Part shown: positions 7,884-17,270 of the stretch, piece by piece | How the letters are laid out: every line of letters begins with the position of its first letter | Position numbering within the stretch: the first letter of the stretch is position 1 | Origin: Massilia sp. Root418 | GTDB taxonomy: Bacteria; Pseudomonadota; Gammaproteobacteria; Burkholderiales; Burkholderiaceae_D | Direction: 5' to 3' | Length of the DNA stretch: 64,000 bases | NCBI RefSeq assembly: GCF_001425265.1 | Contig: NZ_LMEC01000026.1 | Location: 435,877 to 499,876 of the forward strand | The notes under the pieces: generated by a model | The model's database searches: none | The model's input: the letters and a program-made list of their open reading frames with translations, nothing else | Told to the model about the DNA's origin: nothing | Translations under genes and position numbers: made by a program

Positions 7884-9899
7884 ATGCTTAATATTCTTGA
7901 AAGCATCTCCGATGCGACCACCAGCATCGATACGCTGGTTCAACTTTTCAATACGCTGCGCCCCAGGCGCCCTTCCGACGCCGCGCAGGCCATCGCCAAT
8001 GTCCGCACCCTGACCCGCCTGCTCAAGGCCGATGCCGGGCACGCACAGGCGCTGCGCGATTATGTGCTGCGCCTGCTGACCGCGCGCCGCCATTCCAGCC
8101 TGTACACCGAGATCGGCGTGCTGTCGAACGACGGTTTCTTTACCGAACTCAAGCGCCGCATCGCCTACCGCCTGCTGCCGCCCGCGCTGGGCGACGAGTA
8201 CCTGAGCGACGCGCTCGACCAGCTGGCCCACGAGGAAACGGACTATCTCTGGATCAGCGCCGTCCCCGCCGCCGACTGGCTGGACCTGTTCGACATCATC
8301 TTCACCGCCGTACCCGGCATGCGCAACGTGATGCTGGCCGGCCTGCTGGACGCGGTGCGCACCCTGTCCTACCGCGTGGCCGCCATCGGCCTGGAACCGA
8401 AGCTGACCAACTTCCACACCGAAATCGAAGTCTTCGATTCCCCGTTCACCGAGCAGAACCGCGAAGTGAACGCCTACCTGGACGGTTACCAGCGCCTGCT
8501 GGCCGGCCAGGCCGAACAGGTGGAGGACGCCGCCCACCTGCTGGTGATGCTGGACCAGTGCGACGCCGTGGTGGCCAAGATCCGCAAGAAGGCGCTGGCG
8601 CAAGGCACCAGCATCGCGCTGACCTACCTGCTGGTGACCCTGACCCAGAGCATCGACCGCCTGCGCAAGCTGCTGTTCCTGGTCGACACTTCCGGCGGCC
8701 TGCTGCACGCGCCGGCCAGCGAGCGCCGCGCGGCCGGGGTGGCCCTGATGCTGGAACTGATCGAAGCGCACAACAAGAAGTACACCGTGCGCGACCTGCT
8801 GGCCGACAACATCCACCTGCTGGCGCGCAACGTCACCGAGAACGCCAGCCGCACCGGCGAGCACTATGTGGCCGACAACCGCGGCCAGCTGGGCGGCATG
8901 TTCCTGTCCTCGGCCGGCGCCGGCCTCATCATCGGCTTCATGGCGCTGTTCAAGATCCTGATGTCCTACCTGCGCGCCGCGCCGCTGGTGGAAGCCTTCC
9001 TGTTCAGCATGAACTATTCGCTGGGCTTCATGTTCATCCACCTGCTGCACTTCACGGTGGCCACCAAGCAGCCGGCCATGACGGCCTCGCGCATCGCCAC
9101 CGGGCTGCAAAGCCGCGACGGCAAATACCTCGACGTGGACAGCATGGCCGACCTGGTCAACAAGGTGTTCCGCACCCAGGTATGGGCGGTGCTGGGCAAC
9201 CTGGCCACTGCCATCCCCACCGCCTGGCTAATCGCCTTCGGCTGGCAGCGCCTCACCGGCCGCCACCTGGTGTCGCCCGAGAAGGCCATGCACCTGCTGC
9301 ACGATATCGACCCGGTCGGCAGCCCGGCCCTGCTGTACGCGGCCGTGGCCGGCGTGTGCCTGTTCCTGGCCGGCCTGATCTCGGGCTATTACGACAACAA
9401 GGCACTGTACACCCGCTTCGCCCAGCGCATCTCGCAGCGCCGCGGCCTGGGCCGCCTGATCGGCCAGAAGCGCCTGGACCGCCTGGCCGTGTACCTGGAG
9501 AACAACCTGGGCGGCCTGATGGGCAATTTCTACTTCGGCATCCTGCTGGGCAGCATGGGCACCCTGGGTTTCCTGCTGGGCCTGCCGCTTGATATCCGCC
9601 ACGTTACTTTCTCCTCCGCCAACTTCGCGACAGCAATTGTGGCCTTGGATCACAATGTCAGCTGGCAACTGGTGTTGAAGTCCGTATCGGGTTTCCTGGC
9701 CATCGGCGCGGTCAACCTGCTGGTCAGTTTCTCGCTGGCGCTGTGGGTGGCGCTGCGCTCCCGGCAGGTGCGCTTCAAGCATGGCTTTGCCCTGCTGAAA
9801 GCCCTGGGCCGCCGCTTCATTGCGGCGCCGGTCGACTTCTTCCTTGGTGCCAGGGATACGGCCCCCATATTGCCGGATGAGACTTCCGTGAAGAGATAA
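7884..9899 (+). CDS. COG4389 'site-specific recombinase' family membrane protein
   Basis: 671 residues. The family (PF10136-type, named after Neisseria gcr) is recognised by its long alpha-helical N-terminus (TLTRLLKADAGHAQALRDYVLRLL, LYTEIGVLSNDGFFTELKRR) and the C-terminal half with about six membrane helices (SAGAGLIIGFMALFKILMSYL, AFLFSMNYSLGFMFIHLLHFT, VAKQPAMTAS-like, SPALLYAAVAGVCLFLAGLISGYYDNKAL, NFYFGILLGSMGTLGFLLGLP). The family name is historical; no tyrosine or serine recombinase catalytic motif is visible, and a membrane function is more plausible. The next gene starts four bases after the stop, so the two are translationally linked. Confidence 0.82.
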   Translation: MLNILESISDATTSIDTLVQLFNTLRPRRPSDAAQAIANVRTLTRLLKADAGHAQALRDYVLRLLTARRHSSLYTEIGVLSNDGFFTELKRRIAYRLLPPALGDEYLSDALDQLAHEETDYLWISAVPAADWLDLFDIIFTAVPGMRNVMLAGLLDAVRTLSYRVAAIGLEPKLTNFHTEIEVFDSPFTEQNREVNAYLDGYQRLLAGQAEQVEDAAHLLVMLDQCDAVVAKIRKKALAQGTSIALTYLLVTLTQSIDRLRKLLFLVDTSGGLLHAPASERRAAGVALMLELIEAHNKKYTVRDLLADNIHLLARNVTENASRTGEHYVADNRGQLGGMFLSSAGAGLIIGFMALFKILMSYLRAAPLVEAFLFSMNYSLGFMFIHLLHFTVATKQPAMTASRIATGLQSRDGKYLDVDSMADLVNKVFRTQVWAVLGNLATAIPTAWLIAFGWQRLTGRHLVSPEKAMHLLHDIDPVGSPALLYAAVAGVCLFLAGLISGYYDNKALYTRFAQRISQRRGLGRLIGQKRLDRLAVYLENNLGGLMGNFYFGILLGSMGTLGFLLGLPLDIRHVTFSSANFATAIVALDHNVSWQLVLKSVSGFLAIGAVNLLVSFSLALWVALRSRQVRFKHGFALLKALGRRFIAAPVDFFLGARDTAPILPDETSVKR

Positions 9900-9902
9900 T
9901 TC

Positions 9903-11309
9903 ATGACACTGCGCATGACACTCCCAAACGCGCGCTGCTGGCTGGCGACGCTCCTGACCTGCTGGTCCCTGGTGGCGTGCGCATCCCTGCCGACGGTGGA
10001 GGCGGACAATGCCAAGGCCAAGGCCGCCGTGTCGGCCCCGCCGCGCATCCAGACCGCGAACGGCAAGCTGTCCGCCAACACCAGCGAATCGCTGCTCAAG
10101 AAGCGCTGGGCCAAGGGCGCGCTGGACCTGGCGCAGCAGGCGGCGCTGGAAGAAGCCGCCACCGGCGTGCCCCTGATCGCGGGCAACAAGGTGCAGCTGC
10201 TGTTCGACGGCCCGGCCACCATGAAGGAGATGATGAAGGCGATAGACTCGGCCAAGAACAACATCAATTTCGAGACCTATATCTTCGACGAGGACGAACT
10301 GGGCAATCAGTTCGCCGACCTGCTGCTCAAGAAGCAGGCCGAGGGCATCACCGTCAACATCATCTACGACAGCGTGGGCACCATCGGCGTGCCGCAAGCC
10401 TTCTTCGACCGCATGCGCGCCGGCGGCATCAGGCTGGTGGCGTTCAATCCCGTCAATCCGGCCAAGGTGCGCGGCAACGGCTGGAAGGTCAACAACCGCG
10501 ACCACCGCAAGATCCTGATCGTGGACGGCAAGGTGGCCTTCACCGGCGGCATCAACATCAGCGACACCTATTCGAAGAGCTCGCCGTTCCGCTCCAAGAC
10601 CAAGCCCACCGACAAGAAGGACGTCGGCTGGCGCGACACCCACGTGAAGATCGAAGGCCCGGCCGTGGCGGCCTTCCAGTGGCTGTTCATCCAGGCCTGG
10701 GCCCAGCAGGACAGCGACGACCTGCGCGATGCCGACTACTTCCCCACCCCGGTGATCGCGGGCGACCGCATCGTGCGCGTACTGGGCAGCGCGCCGGGCG
10801 GCAAGTTTGAAATCTTCAAGGCCTATTTGCTGGCGATGCAGGAGGCGAAAAAATCCATCCACATCACCATGGCCTATTTCGTGCCGGACGAGCAGACCAT
10901 GAGCGCGCTGACCGACGCCGCCAAACGCGGCGTGGATGTGCGGCTGGTGCTGCCCAGCGTGTCCGACAGCGGCCTGGTATGGCACGCCGGGCGCGCCAAG
11001 TACGACGAGCTGCTGCAGGCCGGCGTGAAGATCCACGAGCTCAAGCTGGCCGTGCTGCACGCCAAGACCGCCGTGATCGACGGCGTCTGGTCCACGGTTG
11101 GCTCGACTAACCTCGACACGCGCAGCTTCCTGCACAACAGCGAAGTGAGCGTGATCGTGATGGGCGAGTCCTTCGGCGCCGAAATGGAGCGCGCCTTCCA
11201 GGAAGACTTGCGCAACTCCACCGAAGTGAAACTGGAACAGTGGCGCCACCGCCCCTGGAGCCTGCGCATGAAGGAATGGTCGGCGCGGTTTATGGATTAC
11301 TGGCTTTAA
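9903..11309 (+). CDS. Phospholipase D-family protein, cardiolipin synthase C-like lipoprotein
   Basis: 468 residues. A lipoprotein signal (lipobox VAC, Cys ~25) is followed by two HKD phosphodiesterase motifs: HRKILIVDG with His ~201, Lys ~203 and Asp ~208, and HAKTAVIDG with His ~386, Lys ~388 and Asp ~393. GSTNLDTRSFLHNSE after the second motif is typical of bacterial cardiolipin synthases. ClsC-type enzymes condense phosphatidylglycerol (with PG or PE) to cardiolipin. Four-base spacing to the upstream COG4389 gene supports a joint envelope role. The substrate is inferred from family; a phosphatidyltransferase of other specificity remains possible. Confidence 0.85.
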   Translation: MTLRMTLPNARCWLATLLTCWSLVACASLPTVEADNAKAKAAVSAPPRIQTANGKLSANTSESLLKKRWAKGALDLAQQAALEEAATGVPLIAGNKVQLLFDGPATMKEMMKAIDSAKNNINFETYIFDEDELGNQFADLLLKKQAEGITVNIIYDSVGTIGVPQAFFDRMRAGGIRLVAFNPVNPAKVRGNGWKVNNRDHRKILIVDGKVAFTGGINISDTYSKSSPFRSKTKPTDKKDVGWRDTHVKIEGPAVAAFQWLFIQAWAQQDSDDLRDADYFPTPVIAGDRIVRVLGSAPGGKFEIFKAYLLAMQEAKKSIHITMAYFVPDEQTMSALTDAAKRGVDVRLVLPSVSDSGLVWHAGRAKYDELLQAGVKIHELKLAVLHAKTAVIDGVWSTVGSTNLDTRSFLHNSEVSVIVMGESFGAEMERAFQEDLRNSTEVKLEQWRHRPWSLRMKEWSARFMDYWL

Positions 11310-11346
11310 TGAGCTGCTGCATCGGCTGCTGCATCGGCTGCTGAAA

Positions 11347-13185
11347 CTACCGGCCGGCGCCGCGCAGGAAATTAGGCGCGGCGCCGTCTCCGCCAGCCAG
11401 CAGCAGGCGTTTCAGATACAGGCTGTCTTCTTCCAGCAGCAGCCGGCGCGCCAGCGCCACCTGCTCCCCTTCCGCCTCCAGCCGCGCCAGCACACGCTCC
11501 ACGCAGGCCCGCACGCACCGGTGCAACGCGGACGGCTCCACCTTCAGCGCTTGCGCGTAACGCTCCGCCAGCACCGCGATATTCAGCTGCAGCGTGCCGG
11601 CGATGAACGTCCTGGCCAGCGCCAGCTCCTGGTCCACCGCAACGTCCGGATTCCGCAGCTGCGCCACGTGCCCGGCCAGCTGCGGCCAGCGCTGCGCCAG
11701 GTGGCCGGTGCGGACGCGGGCGGTGCCGTGGCTCTCCAACAGCAGCCGCAAGCGCTTGCCGCGCTGCTTCAGCACCAGCAGCGTATTCTGCTGGTCTGAT
11801 TCCAGCGCGACGCCGTAGCGCAGCCACAGCCGAAGATGCAGGCCCAGCGTCAGCTCCAGATACTCGTCGAAGAAGGCCGGCAGGTCGCCGCCGTAGTAGC
11901 GCAGCGCCAGCGCCTGCGCCACGATGCCGCCCTCGGGCGTGCCGGCGCCCAGCGCCGCCACCGGCACCACGGCGCAGCCTTTCAGCGCCGCCGCCGGGTA
12001 GCGCCGCAGTACGTAGCCGGGGAAGCCCTGCTGCGCGGCGTAGCCGCAAGCCCGCTCACTGGTGAACAGGACGTGTTGCGCGCAGGCCGGCTCGCGCGCG
12101 GCGATGTCTGCCAGCAGGCGCTGGATGGCGCAACCGTCGCTGGCGGCGCCCGGCTCCATGGTCCCCAGCGTGCCTGTCGTCAGCGGCAGCTCCAGATGCC
12201 AACCCGGCGCCTCCAGCAGCGCCACGGTACGCACCAGCAGCGTGGACGCCACCGTCATCCAGGGCAGCGGCGCCTGGACAGCCTGCGCACCCTGCGCAGG
12301 CTGCCCGGCCAGGCCGCACGCTTCAAGCATGGCGTCCAGCCGCGTGCCCCACAAAAACGGATGCACCGGCACCAGCGCATGGCTGTGCGCCAGCTGTGGC
12401 GGCAGCCCCACGTCGGCAAAGGTCGGCCAGGCGGCCGGCCACCCCTCGCCCTCCCCATCCGCGCGCGCCGGGCCGCGCGGCAGCGCCAGCCAGCGCAGCT
12501 GGAACGGCTGCTGGCTTTCCGGCCCGTAGGCTTCCAGCGCCGCGCGGTCGAAACCTGGCCTGGCGCGCGCCGTGGGGTGCAGCGGATGGTCGTGAAAGGC
12601 CGCCACGCGCTGGTAATGCAGCAGCGATGCGCTCCAATCCAGTTCATGCACATCCAGCTTCTGCAGCCGCAACGCGCCGAACCAGCGCTCGCGCACCGCC
12701 TCGGCAATGCGGCGGTGCCCGACCGCCGTGCGGCACTCGGCCGCCAAGGACGAGAACGGTTCCTGCGCCGGCGGCGCCAGGCCGCGCGCGAAGCACGCCA
12801 CGATATCGTCCAGCACCAGCAGCTCGGTGTAGCGCATGCCCTCCTGCCACAGCAGCGGCGCGGCGGTGCTGCGCCATTGCTGCAGGAAGCGCGCCGGCTG
12901 CACCGGTATCCACAGCACGCCGCCCTGGAAATGCGGCAGCCGCAGCCATTGCGCGCCGTCCGGCCGGGCCCAGGCGCCGGGGTAGCCGGCCAACTGCGCT
13001 GCCCCCGCCAGGGTGGCCTGGCTGACGCAGCCGCGCACGTCCTCGCGCAGCAGCGTGTCCAGCACGCGCTGGCGGATGTAGCTGTCCTCTTCCCGCATAT
13101 TGACGGCGGCCCTCAGCGCGCGGCTTGCGCCGGCGCGCTTGACGCGGACAGCAGGCGGCGCGGCCGCGAAAATCAAGTCTTGCAT
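11347..13185 (-). CDS. IucA/IucC-family (NIS) siderophore synthetase, divergent
   Basis: 612 residues from the ATG at 13185, preferred because GAGGAA sits five bases upstream; an ATG four codons earlier exists. The NIS-synthetase layout is present: FHDHPLHPTARARPGF, then the central ...VHPFLWGTRLDA and ...VRTVALLEA, then YGVALESDQQNTLLVL and a C-terminal FhuF-like helical part. NIS enzymes use ATP to join citrate or other carboxylates to amines in siderophore synthesis. Several residues usually fixed are changed: the His of ALExHxQN is Asp (~464), the SxRT serine is Leu, the KLPL lysine is Glu (HLELPL), and the nearby Arg is Leu. No decarboxylase, monooxygenase or exporter gene is adjacent. 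Divergent from a TonB receptor across a Fur box. Confidence 0.82.
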   Translation of the reverse strand: MQDLIFAAAPPAVRVKRAGASRALRAAVNMREEDSYIRQRVLDTLLREDVRGCVSQATLAGAAQLAGYPGAWARPDGAQWLRLPHFQGGVLWIPVQPARFLQQWRSTAAPLLWQEGMRYTELLVLDDIVACFARGLAPPAQEPFSSLAAECRTAVGHRRIAEAVRERWFGALRLQKLDVHELDWSASLLHYQRVAAFHDHPLHPTARARPGFDRAALEAYGPESQQPFQLRWLALPRGPARADGEGEGWPAAWPTFADVGLPPQLAHSHALVPVHPFLWGTRLDAMLEACGLAGQPAQGAQAVQAPLPWMTVASTLLVRTVALLEAPGWHLELPLTTGTLGTMEPGAASDGCAIQRLLADIAAREPACAQHVLFTSERACGYAAQQGFPGYVLRRYPAAALKGCAVVPVAALGAGTPEGGIVAQALALRYYGGDLPAFFDEYLELTLGLHLRLWLRYGVALESDQQNTLLVLKQRGKRLRLLLESHGTARVRTGHLAQRWPQLAGHVAQLRNPDVAVDQELALARTFIAGTLQLNIAVLAERYAQALKVEPSALHRCVRACVERVLARLEAEGEQVALARRLLLEEDSLYLKRLLLAGGDGAAPNFLRGAGR

Positions 13186-13258
13186 CGCGTTCCTCATTGG
13201 TGGATGGGTGACTTGCTGGCGGTGGCGCGGGCATGGCTGGCTGTGCGCAGATGATACA

Positions 13259-13277
13259 GTGAATGAGAATCATTATC
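13259..13277. promoter_or_regulatory. Fur box between siderophore synthetase and TonB receptor
   Basis: The 19 bases at 13259-13277 match the Fur consensus GATAATGATAATCATTATC at 16 of 19 positions, including all of AATCATTATC. It lies 74 bases before the synthetase start on one side and ~120 before the receptor start on the other, so one site can repress both genes when iron is plentiful. Confidence 0.85.
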
Positions 13278-13395
13278 AATATTACTTGCAGCCCTTTGCG
13301 CGTTGCAATATGCTATCGCCATCAGTTATAAACAGCCAGCAGCCGCCAGCCATGCACGATCCAATTTACTTATTTCAGTACATTCGAGGACCCCT

Positions 13396-15510
13396 ATGGC
13401 AATCAAGAAAACCCCGCTGGCGCTGCTGCTGGCACTGACCTTCCCTGCGCTCTCGCAGGCCCAGATCGCCGACGCGGCCGACAGCGTGATGCAGACCGTG
13501 ACCGTCGTGGGCAGCGCCGACGCCGAGGGCTACAATCCCGCCAAGTCGTCCAGCGCTACCAAGACCGACGCGCCGCTGCGCGACATTCCGCAAACCGTGA
13601 ACGTGATCCCGCAAGCGCTGCTGCGCGACCAGGGCGTGCGCTCGATCAATGACGCCCTCAAAGCGGTGCCGGGCGTCGGCATGTCGCACGGCGACGGCCA
13701 GCGCGACCAGGTGACCATCCGCGGCTTCTCCGCCATCGCCGACCAGTTCATCGACGGCATGCGCGACGACGCCCTCTACTTCCGCGACCTCTCCAACATC
13801 GAGCAGCTGGAAGTGGTGAAAGGCCCGGCCGCCGTGCTGTACGGGCGCGGTTCGTCGGGCGGCCTGATCAACCGCGTGACGAAAAAGCCGGGCGTGGACA
13901 TCAGCGAAGTGTCGCTGCAGGTGGGTAGCTGGGCCCAAAAGCGCGGCGAATTCGACCTGGGCCGCAAGCTGCCCGATACGGGTAACGGCACCGAGGTATC
14001 GTTCCGCGTGACCGGCGCGGTGGAGGACGCCGACAGCTACCGCGACCAGCAGTTCCTGGAACGCCAGGCACTGGCGCCGTCGGTGCTGTTCAAGCTGGGC
14101 GCCGCCACCACCCTGCTGCTGCAGGCCGAATACCTGCACGACAAGCGCGTCACCGACTTCGGCATCCCTTCCTACCAGGGCCGCGTGGTGGACGTGGCGC
14201 CGGGCACCTACTACGGCGCCGCCAACGCGAAGGACAACGACTTCAGCGAGGCGCGCGTGAAAGCGGCCGGCTTCGTGCTGGAACACGCCTTCAGCGGCAC
14301 GCTCAAGCTGCGCAACGCCTTCCGCTACTACGACTACACGCTGGACCGCAACAACACCCTGGTGGGCTCGGTCAACGAGGCCGCGAAGACCGCCTCGCTC
14401 ACGCGCGGCAACGTGTACCGCGCCGAGGACGGCTATTTCAACCAGACCGAACTGGTACAGAAGGCTGAACTGGCCGGCATGCAGCACCAGATCCTGTACG
14501 GCGTGGAGTTCGGCCGGCAGGACAAGGAAGTGCTGAACCGCTCGCAGACCAATGTGGCCACGGTATCGCTGTTCAATCCCGTGTCGCCAGCCGTGCCCTT
14601 CACCGCCGGCGGCGCGCCCACCGCCAACAACCTGTCCAGGTTCGACGTGAGCAGCGGCTACGTGCAGGACCAGGTGACCCTGGCAGCCAACTGGAAGGCG
14701 CTGGCCGGCGTGCGCTACGACCGATTCGAGCAGAAGACTACCGAGCGCCGCGTGAACCAGCCCAACCTGGCGCGCACCGACAGCACCTGGAGCCCGCGCG
14801 CGGGCCTGGTGTACCAGCCCGACGCCCTGCAGTCCTACTACGCCTCGTTCAGCAAGTCCTACCAGCCGTCCGGCGAGACCTTCGCGCTGGCCGCCAACAA
14901 TGCGGAAATGGCGCCGGAACAAACGGTGAACAAGGAACTGGGCGCCAAGTTCGACCTGCTGGGCGGCCGCGCCTCGCTGACCGCCGCCGTGTTCCGCCTG
15001 CAGCGCGACCATATCAAGGCCACCGATCCGGGCACCAACAAGATCATCCCCATGGGCACCCAGCGCACCGACGGCCTGGAATTGACCTTCGCGGGCGACC
15101 TGGGCCAGGGCTGGCAGGCCTGGTCCGGCTACTCCTGGCTGGACGCCACCATGATCGCCTCCATCGCCAAGGATGACGGCCAGTTCGTGCAGGGCAAGCG
15201 TGCCACGCTCACGCCGCGCCACAGCGTCAACGTCTGGCTGAGCAAGGCCTTCAACAGCACCTGGGGCGCCGGCGCCGGCCTGAACTACGTCGGCGAGCGC
15301 TTCGCCAATCCGGGCAACACGGTTTCGCTGGCCGGCTACACCACGGTGGACGCCATGGCCTACTACCGGGCCAAGGCGGTGGAGGTGCAGCTGAACGTGA
15401 TGAACCTGCTGGACCGCGGCTACATCGCGGCCGGCCACGGTTCCAGCAAGTTCCTCAGCCTGCCCGGCGCGCCGCGTTCGGCGCAGCTGACCGTGCGCTA
15501 CAGGTTCTAA
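13396..15510 (+). CDS. TonB-dependent siderophore receptor
   Basis: 704 residues from the ATG at 13396, preceded by GAGGA and giving a normal signal peptide (TPLALLLALTFPALSQA). An in-frame ATG at 13303 would add an unlikely 31-residue leader. The plug domain has a TonB-box-like MQTVTVVG, DIPQTVNVIPQALLRDQG, VTIRGFSAIADQFIDG and VVKGPAAVLYGRGSSGGLINRVTK. The rest is a 22-strand barrel ending in the aromatic RYRF. Such receptors import ferric siderophores across the outer membrane using TonB energy. The plug resembles ferric-siderophore (FhuE/Fiu-like) receptors. Regulation by Fur is indicated by the box at 13259. Confidence 0.93.
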   Translation: MAIKKTPLALLLALTFPALSQAQIADAADSVMQTVTVVGSADAEGYNPAKSSSATKTDAPLRDIPQTVNVIPQALLRDQGVRSINDALKAVPGVGMSHGDGQRDQVTIRGFSAIADQFIDGMRDDALYFRDLSNIEQLEVVKGPAAVLYGRGSSGGLINRVTKKPGVDISEVSLQVGSWAQKRGEFDLGRKLPDTGNGTEVSFRVTGAVEDADSYRDQQFLERQALAPSVLFKLGAATTLLLQAEYLHDKRVTDFGIPSYQGRVVDVAPGTYYGAANAKDNDFSEARVKAAGFVLEHAFSGTLKLRNAFRYYDYTLDRNNTLVGSVNEAAKTASLTRGNVYRAEDGYFNQTELVQKAELAGMQHQILYGVEFGRQDKEVLNRSQTNVATVSLFNPVSPAVPFTAGGAPTANNLSRFDVSSGYVQDQVTLAANWKALAGVRYDRFEQKTTERRVNQPNLARTDSTWSPRAGLVYQPDALQSYYASFSKSYQPSGETFALAANNAEMAPEQTVNKELGAKFDLLGGRASLTAAVFRLQRDHIKATDPGTNKIIPMGTQRTDGLELTFAGDLGQGWQAWSGYSWLDATMIASIAKDDGQFVQGKRATLTPRHSVNVWLSKAFNSTWGAGAGLNYVGERFANPGNTVSLAGYTTVDAMAYYRAKAVEVQLNVMNLLDRGYIAAGHGSSKFLSLPGAPRSAQLTVRYRF

Positions 15511-15520
15511 GCCAGGCGCG

Positions 15521-16345
15521 CTACTTCGCGGCGGGACGGGTGGACGCCCACACGTCCCCCTGGCGGCAAAACACCTCGCTGCTGGCCAGCTCGAAGCTGG
15601 CCAGCGCTGGCTGCCAGCTGTAGCGCTCCACCGTCAGCCGTCCAGGTTCCACGCGGATGGCGTTGAAGGAGTTTTCCTCGCCGCGCTTGCGGGTGGAGGT
15701 GGCAGTGCCAGCCTGCACCACCAGCGCCGCGTAGCCGGGAATCTTGTAGCGGTGCGCGCTGTTGCCCGCGTGGCTGGAATGCAGGTGGCCCGCCAGCAGC
15801 AGGTCCACGCCGCAATCGGAAAACGCCGCCATGGCCATGGGCGCGCGGTCCACCAGGTCGTCCTCGTCGAAATTGTCGGGCAGGTCGAAAGGATGGTGGG
15901 TCACCACCACGTGCGTCAAGCCGTCGGGCAGCGCATTGAAGCGCTGGCGCAGCCGGTCCACCTGCTCGCGGTTGACGCGGCCGTCCTTGAAGGTCAGCGA
16001 GCGCGCAGTGTTCATGCCCAGCACGGCAATTTCATCGTCCACGTACTCCGGCGCCAGGTTGGCGGTCATGTGGCGGCGGTACTTCACCAGCGGCGTGAAA
16101 AAGCGCGCCGCGATGTTGTAGAGCGGAATGTCGTGGTTGCCCGGCACCACGATCTGCGGCCCCGGCAAGGTGTCCAGCCAGGCCCGCGCGGCCTTGAACT
16201 GGGCGCTGCGGGCACGCTGGGTCAGGTCGCCCGACACCACCACCACATGCGGCTGCAAAGCTTCCACGCGCGCCTTGAGCGGCGCCAGCAGTGCCTCGTC
16301 GACGCGGCCGAAATGCAGGTCCGATAAATGCACCAGGGTACGCAT
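15521..16345 (-). CDS. Calcineurin-like metallophosphoesterase
   Basis: 274 residues with all five metal motifs: LSDLHFG (Asp 9, His 11), SGDLTQ (Asp 40), PGNHD (Asn 70, His 71), VTHHPFD and LAGHLHSSH. The pattern resembles CpdA-type (3',5'-cAMP) phosphodiesterases. It is the last gene of a leftward operon: it starts 11 bases after the diacylglycerol kinase stop with AAAGGAG in the gap. That context suggests a phospholipid or phospho-diester substrate as an alternative to cAMP. Confidence 0.88.
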   Translation of the reverse strand: MRTLVHLSDLHFGRVDEALLAPLKARVEALQPHVVVVSGDLTQRARSAQFKAARAWLDTLPGPQIVVPGNHDIPLYNIAARFFTPLVKYRRHMTANLAPEYVDDEIAVLGMNTARSLTFKDGRVNREQVDRLRQRFNALPDGLTHVVVTHHPFDLPDNFDEDDLVDRAPMAMAAFSDCGVDLLLAGHLHSSHAGNSAHRYKIPGYAALVVQAGTATSTRKRGEENSFNAIRVEPGRLTVERYSWQPALASFELASSEVFCRQGDVWASTRPAAK

Positions 16346-16356
16346 GGCTTTCTCCT

Positions 16357-17268
16357 TTATTTGGGTACCACCACTGTCAATGCGCCTGCGCGCATGCGGT
16401 AGGACAGCGGCGCCTGCATGACGGTGACTTCGCCGTCGGTCGCCACGTGGATGCGGGCGTTGCCGTGCTTGAGGCTCTTGCGGGTGCCGATCTCCAGCTC
16501 GGTGGCCAGCAGCACGTCGAAGTCGCGCTGCTGCGCCAGGGTGCCGGTGAGCGCGTGCCAGGCCAGGCGCACCAGGCCCAGGCGGCTGGGCCGCTGCGCC
16601 ACGTACAGGCTCAGCATACCGCTATCGATGCGCTCGCGCGCGCCGATGTTCAAGCCCTGCATCCGGTATTCGTTGTTGCCGATGAAAACAAAGGGCGTGC
16701 GCCGCGCGTGCTCTTCGCCGTTTACGCTCAGGCGCACATTCAGGAAGGGATAGCGCCGCAGCGCCGCCAGCGCGGCCCAGGCGAATGCCAGCCACTTGCC
16801 CCGGCCCAGGCGGCTCTGCTGCTTCTCGCGGTCGCGCACAATGTCGGGATACAGGCCGAGGCTGGAGTTGTTGAGGAAGATGCGGCCGTTCACCTCGCCC
16901 ACGTCCACCCGCACGTGGCCGCCGGTGGCAATGGTGGCGATGGCCTGGTCCAGGTCGAGCGGGATGTTCAAGTCCTTGGCGAAGTGGTTCAGGGTACCCA
17001 GCGGCAGCACGCCATAGGCCACGTCGGTGCCCGCCAACACCGAGGCCACGGCGTTGATGGTGCCGTCGCCGCCGCCCGCCACCACCAGCCGCGCGCCCGA
17101 TGCCACGGCCGCCTTCGCGGCGGCAATCATCTGCTCGCCGCTTTGCGCCAGCGTGATGTCGGCCAGGTAGCCATGCACGGCGAACCTGGCCAGCAGCCGC
17201 TGCGAAAACTCGCCGCAATAGCCCAGGCCTGCGCCGGCGTTGACAATGACGGGAACCACGGTCGCCAC
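16357..17268 (-). CDS. Diacylglycerol/lipid kinase family protein
   Basis: 303 residues starting with GTG at 17268, supported by GAAAGGA six bases upstream inside the end of the PAP2 gene. The frame stays open far upstream, but that stretch is only a shadow of the PAP2 gene. DAGK catalytic domain: GGGDGT at residues 65-70 (nucleotide loop), LPLGTLNHFAKDLNIPLD (~88-105), and the family C-terminal beta-sandwich. These enzymes phosphorylate diacylglycerol or related lipids (DgkB/YegS type). It is two bases from the PAP2 stop, so kinase and phosphatase are made together, probably recycling undecaprenyl/diacylglycerol lipids. Confidence 0.9.
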   Translation of the reverse strand: MATVVPVIVNAGAGLGYCGEFSQRLLARFAVHGYLADITLAQSGEQMIAAAKAAVASGARLVVAGGGDGTINAVASVLAGTDVAYGVLPLGTLNHFAKDLNIPLDLDQAIATIATGGHVRVDVGEVNGRIFLNNSSLGLYPDIVRDREKQQSRLGRGKWLAFAWAALAALRRYPFLNVRLSVNGEEHARRTPFVFIGNNEYRMQGLNIGARERIDSGMLSLYVAQRPSRLGLVRLAWHALTGTLAQQRDFDVLLATELEIGTRKSLKHGNARIHVATDGEVTVMQAPLSYRMRAGALTVVVPK

Positions 17269-17270
17269 GC

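Noticed and set aside
7884..9899. True DNA recombinase based on the family name
   Set aside because: No serine or tyrosine recombinase catalytic residues are visible and the C-terminal half is membrane-spanning.
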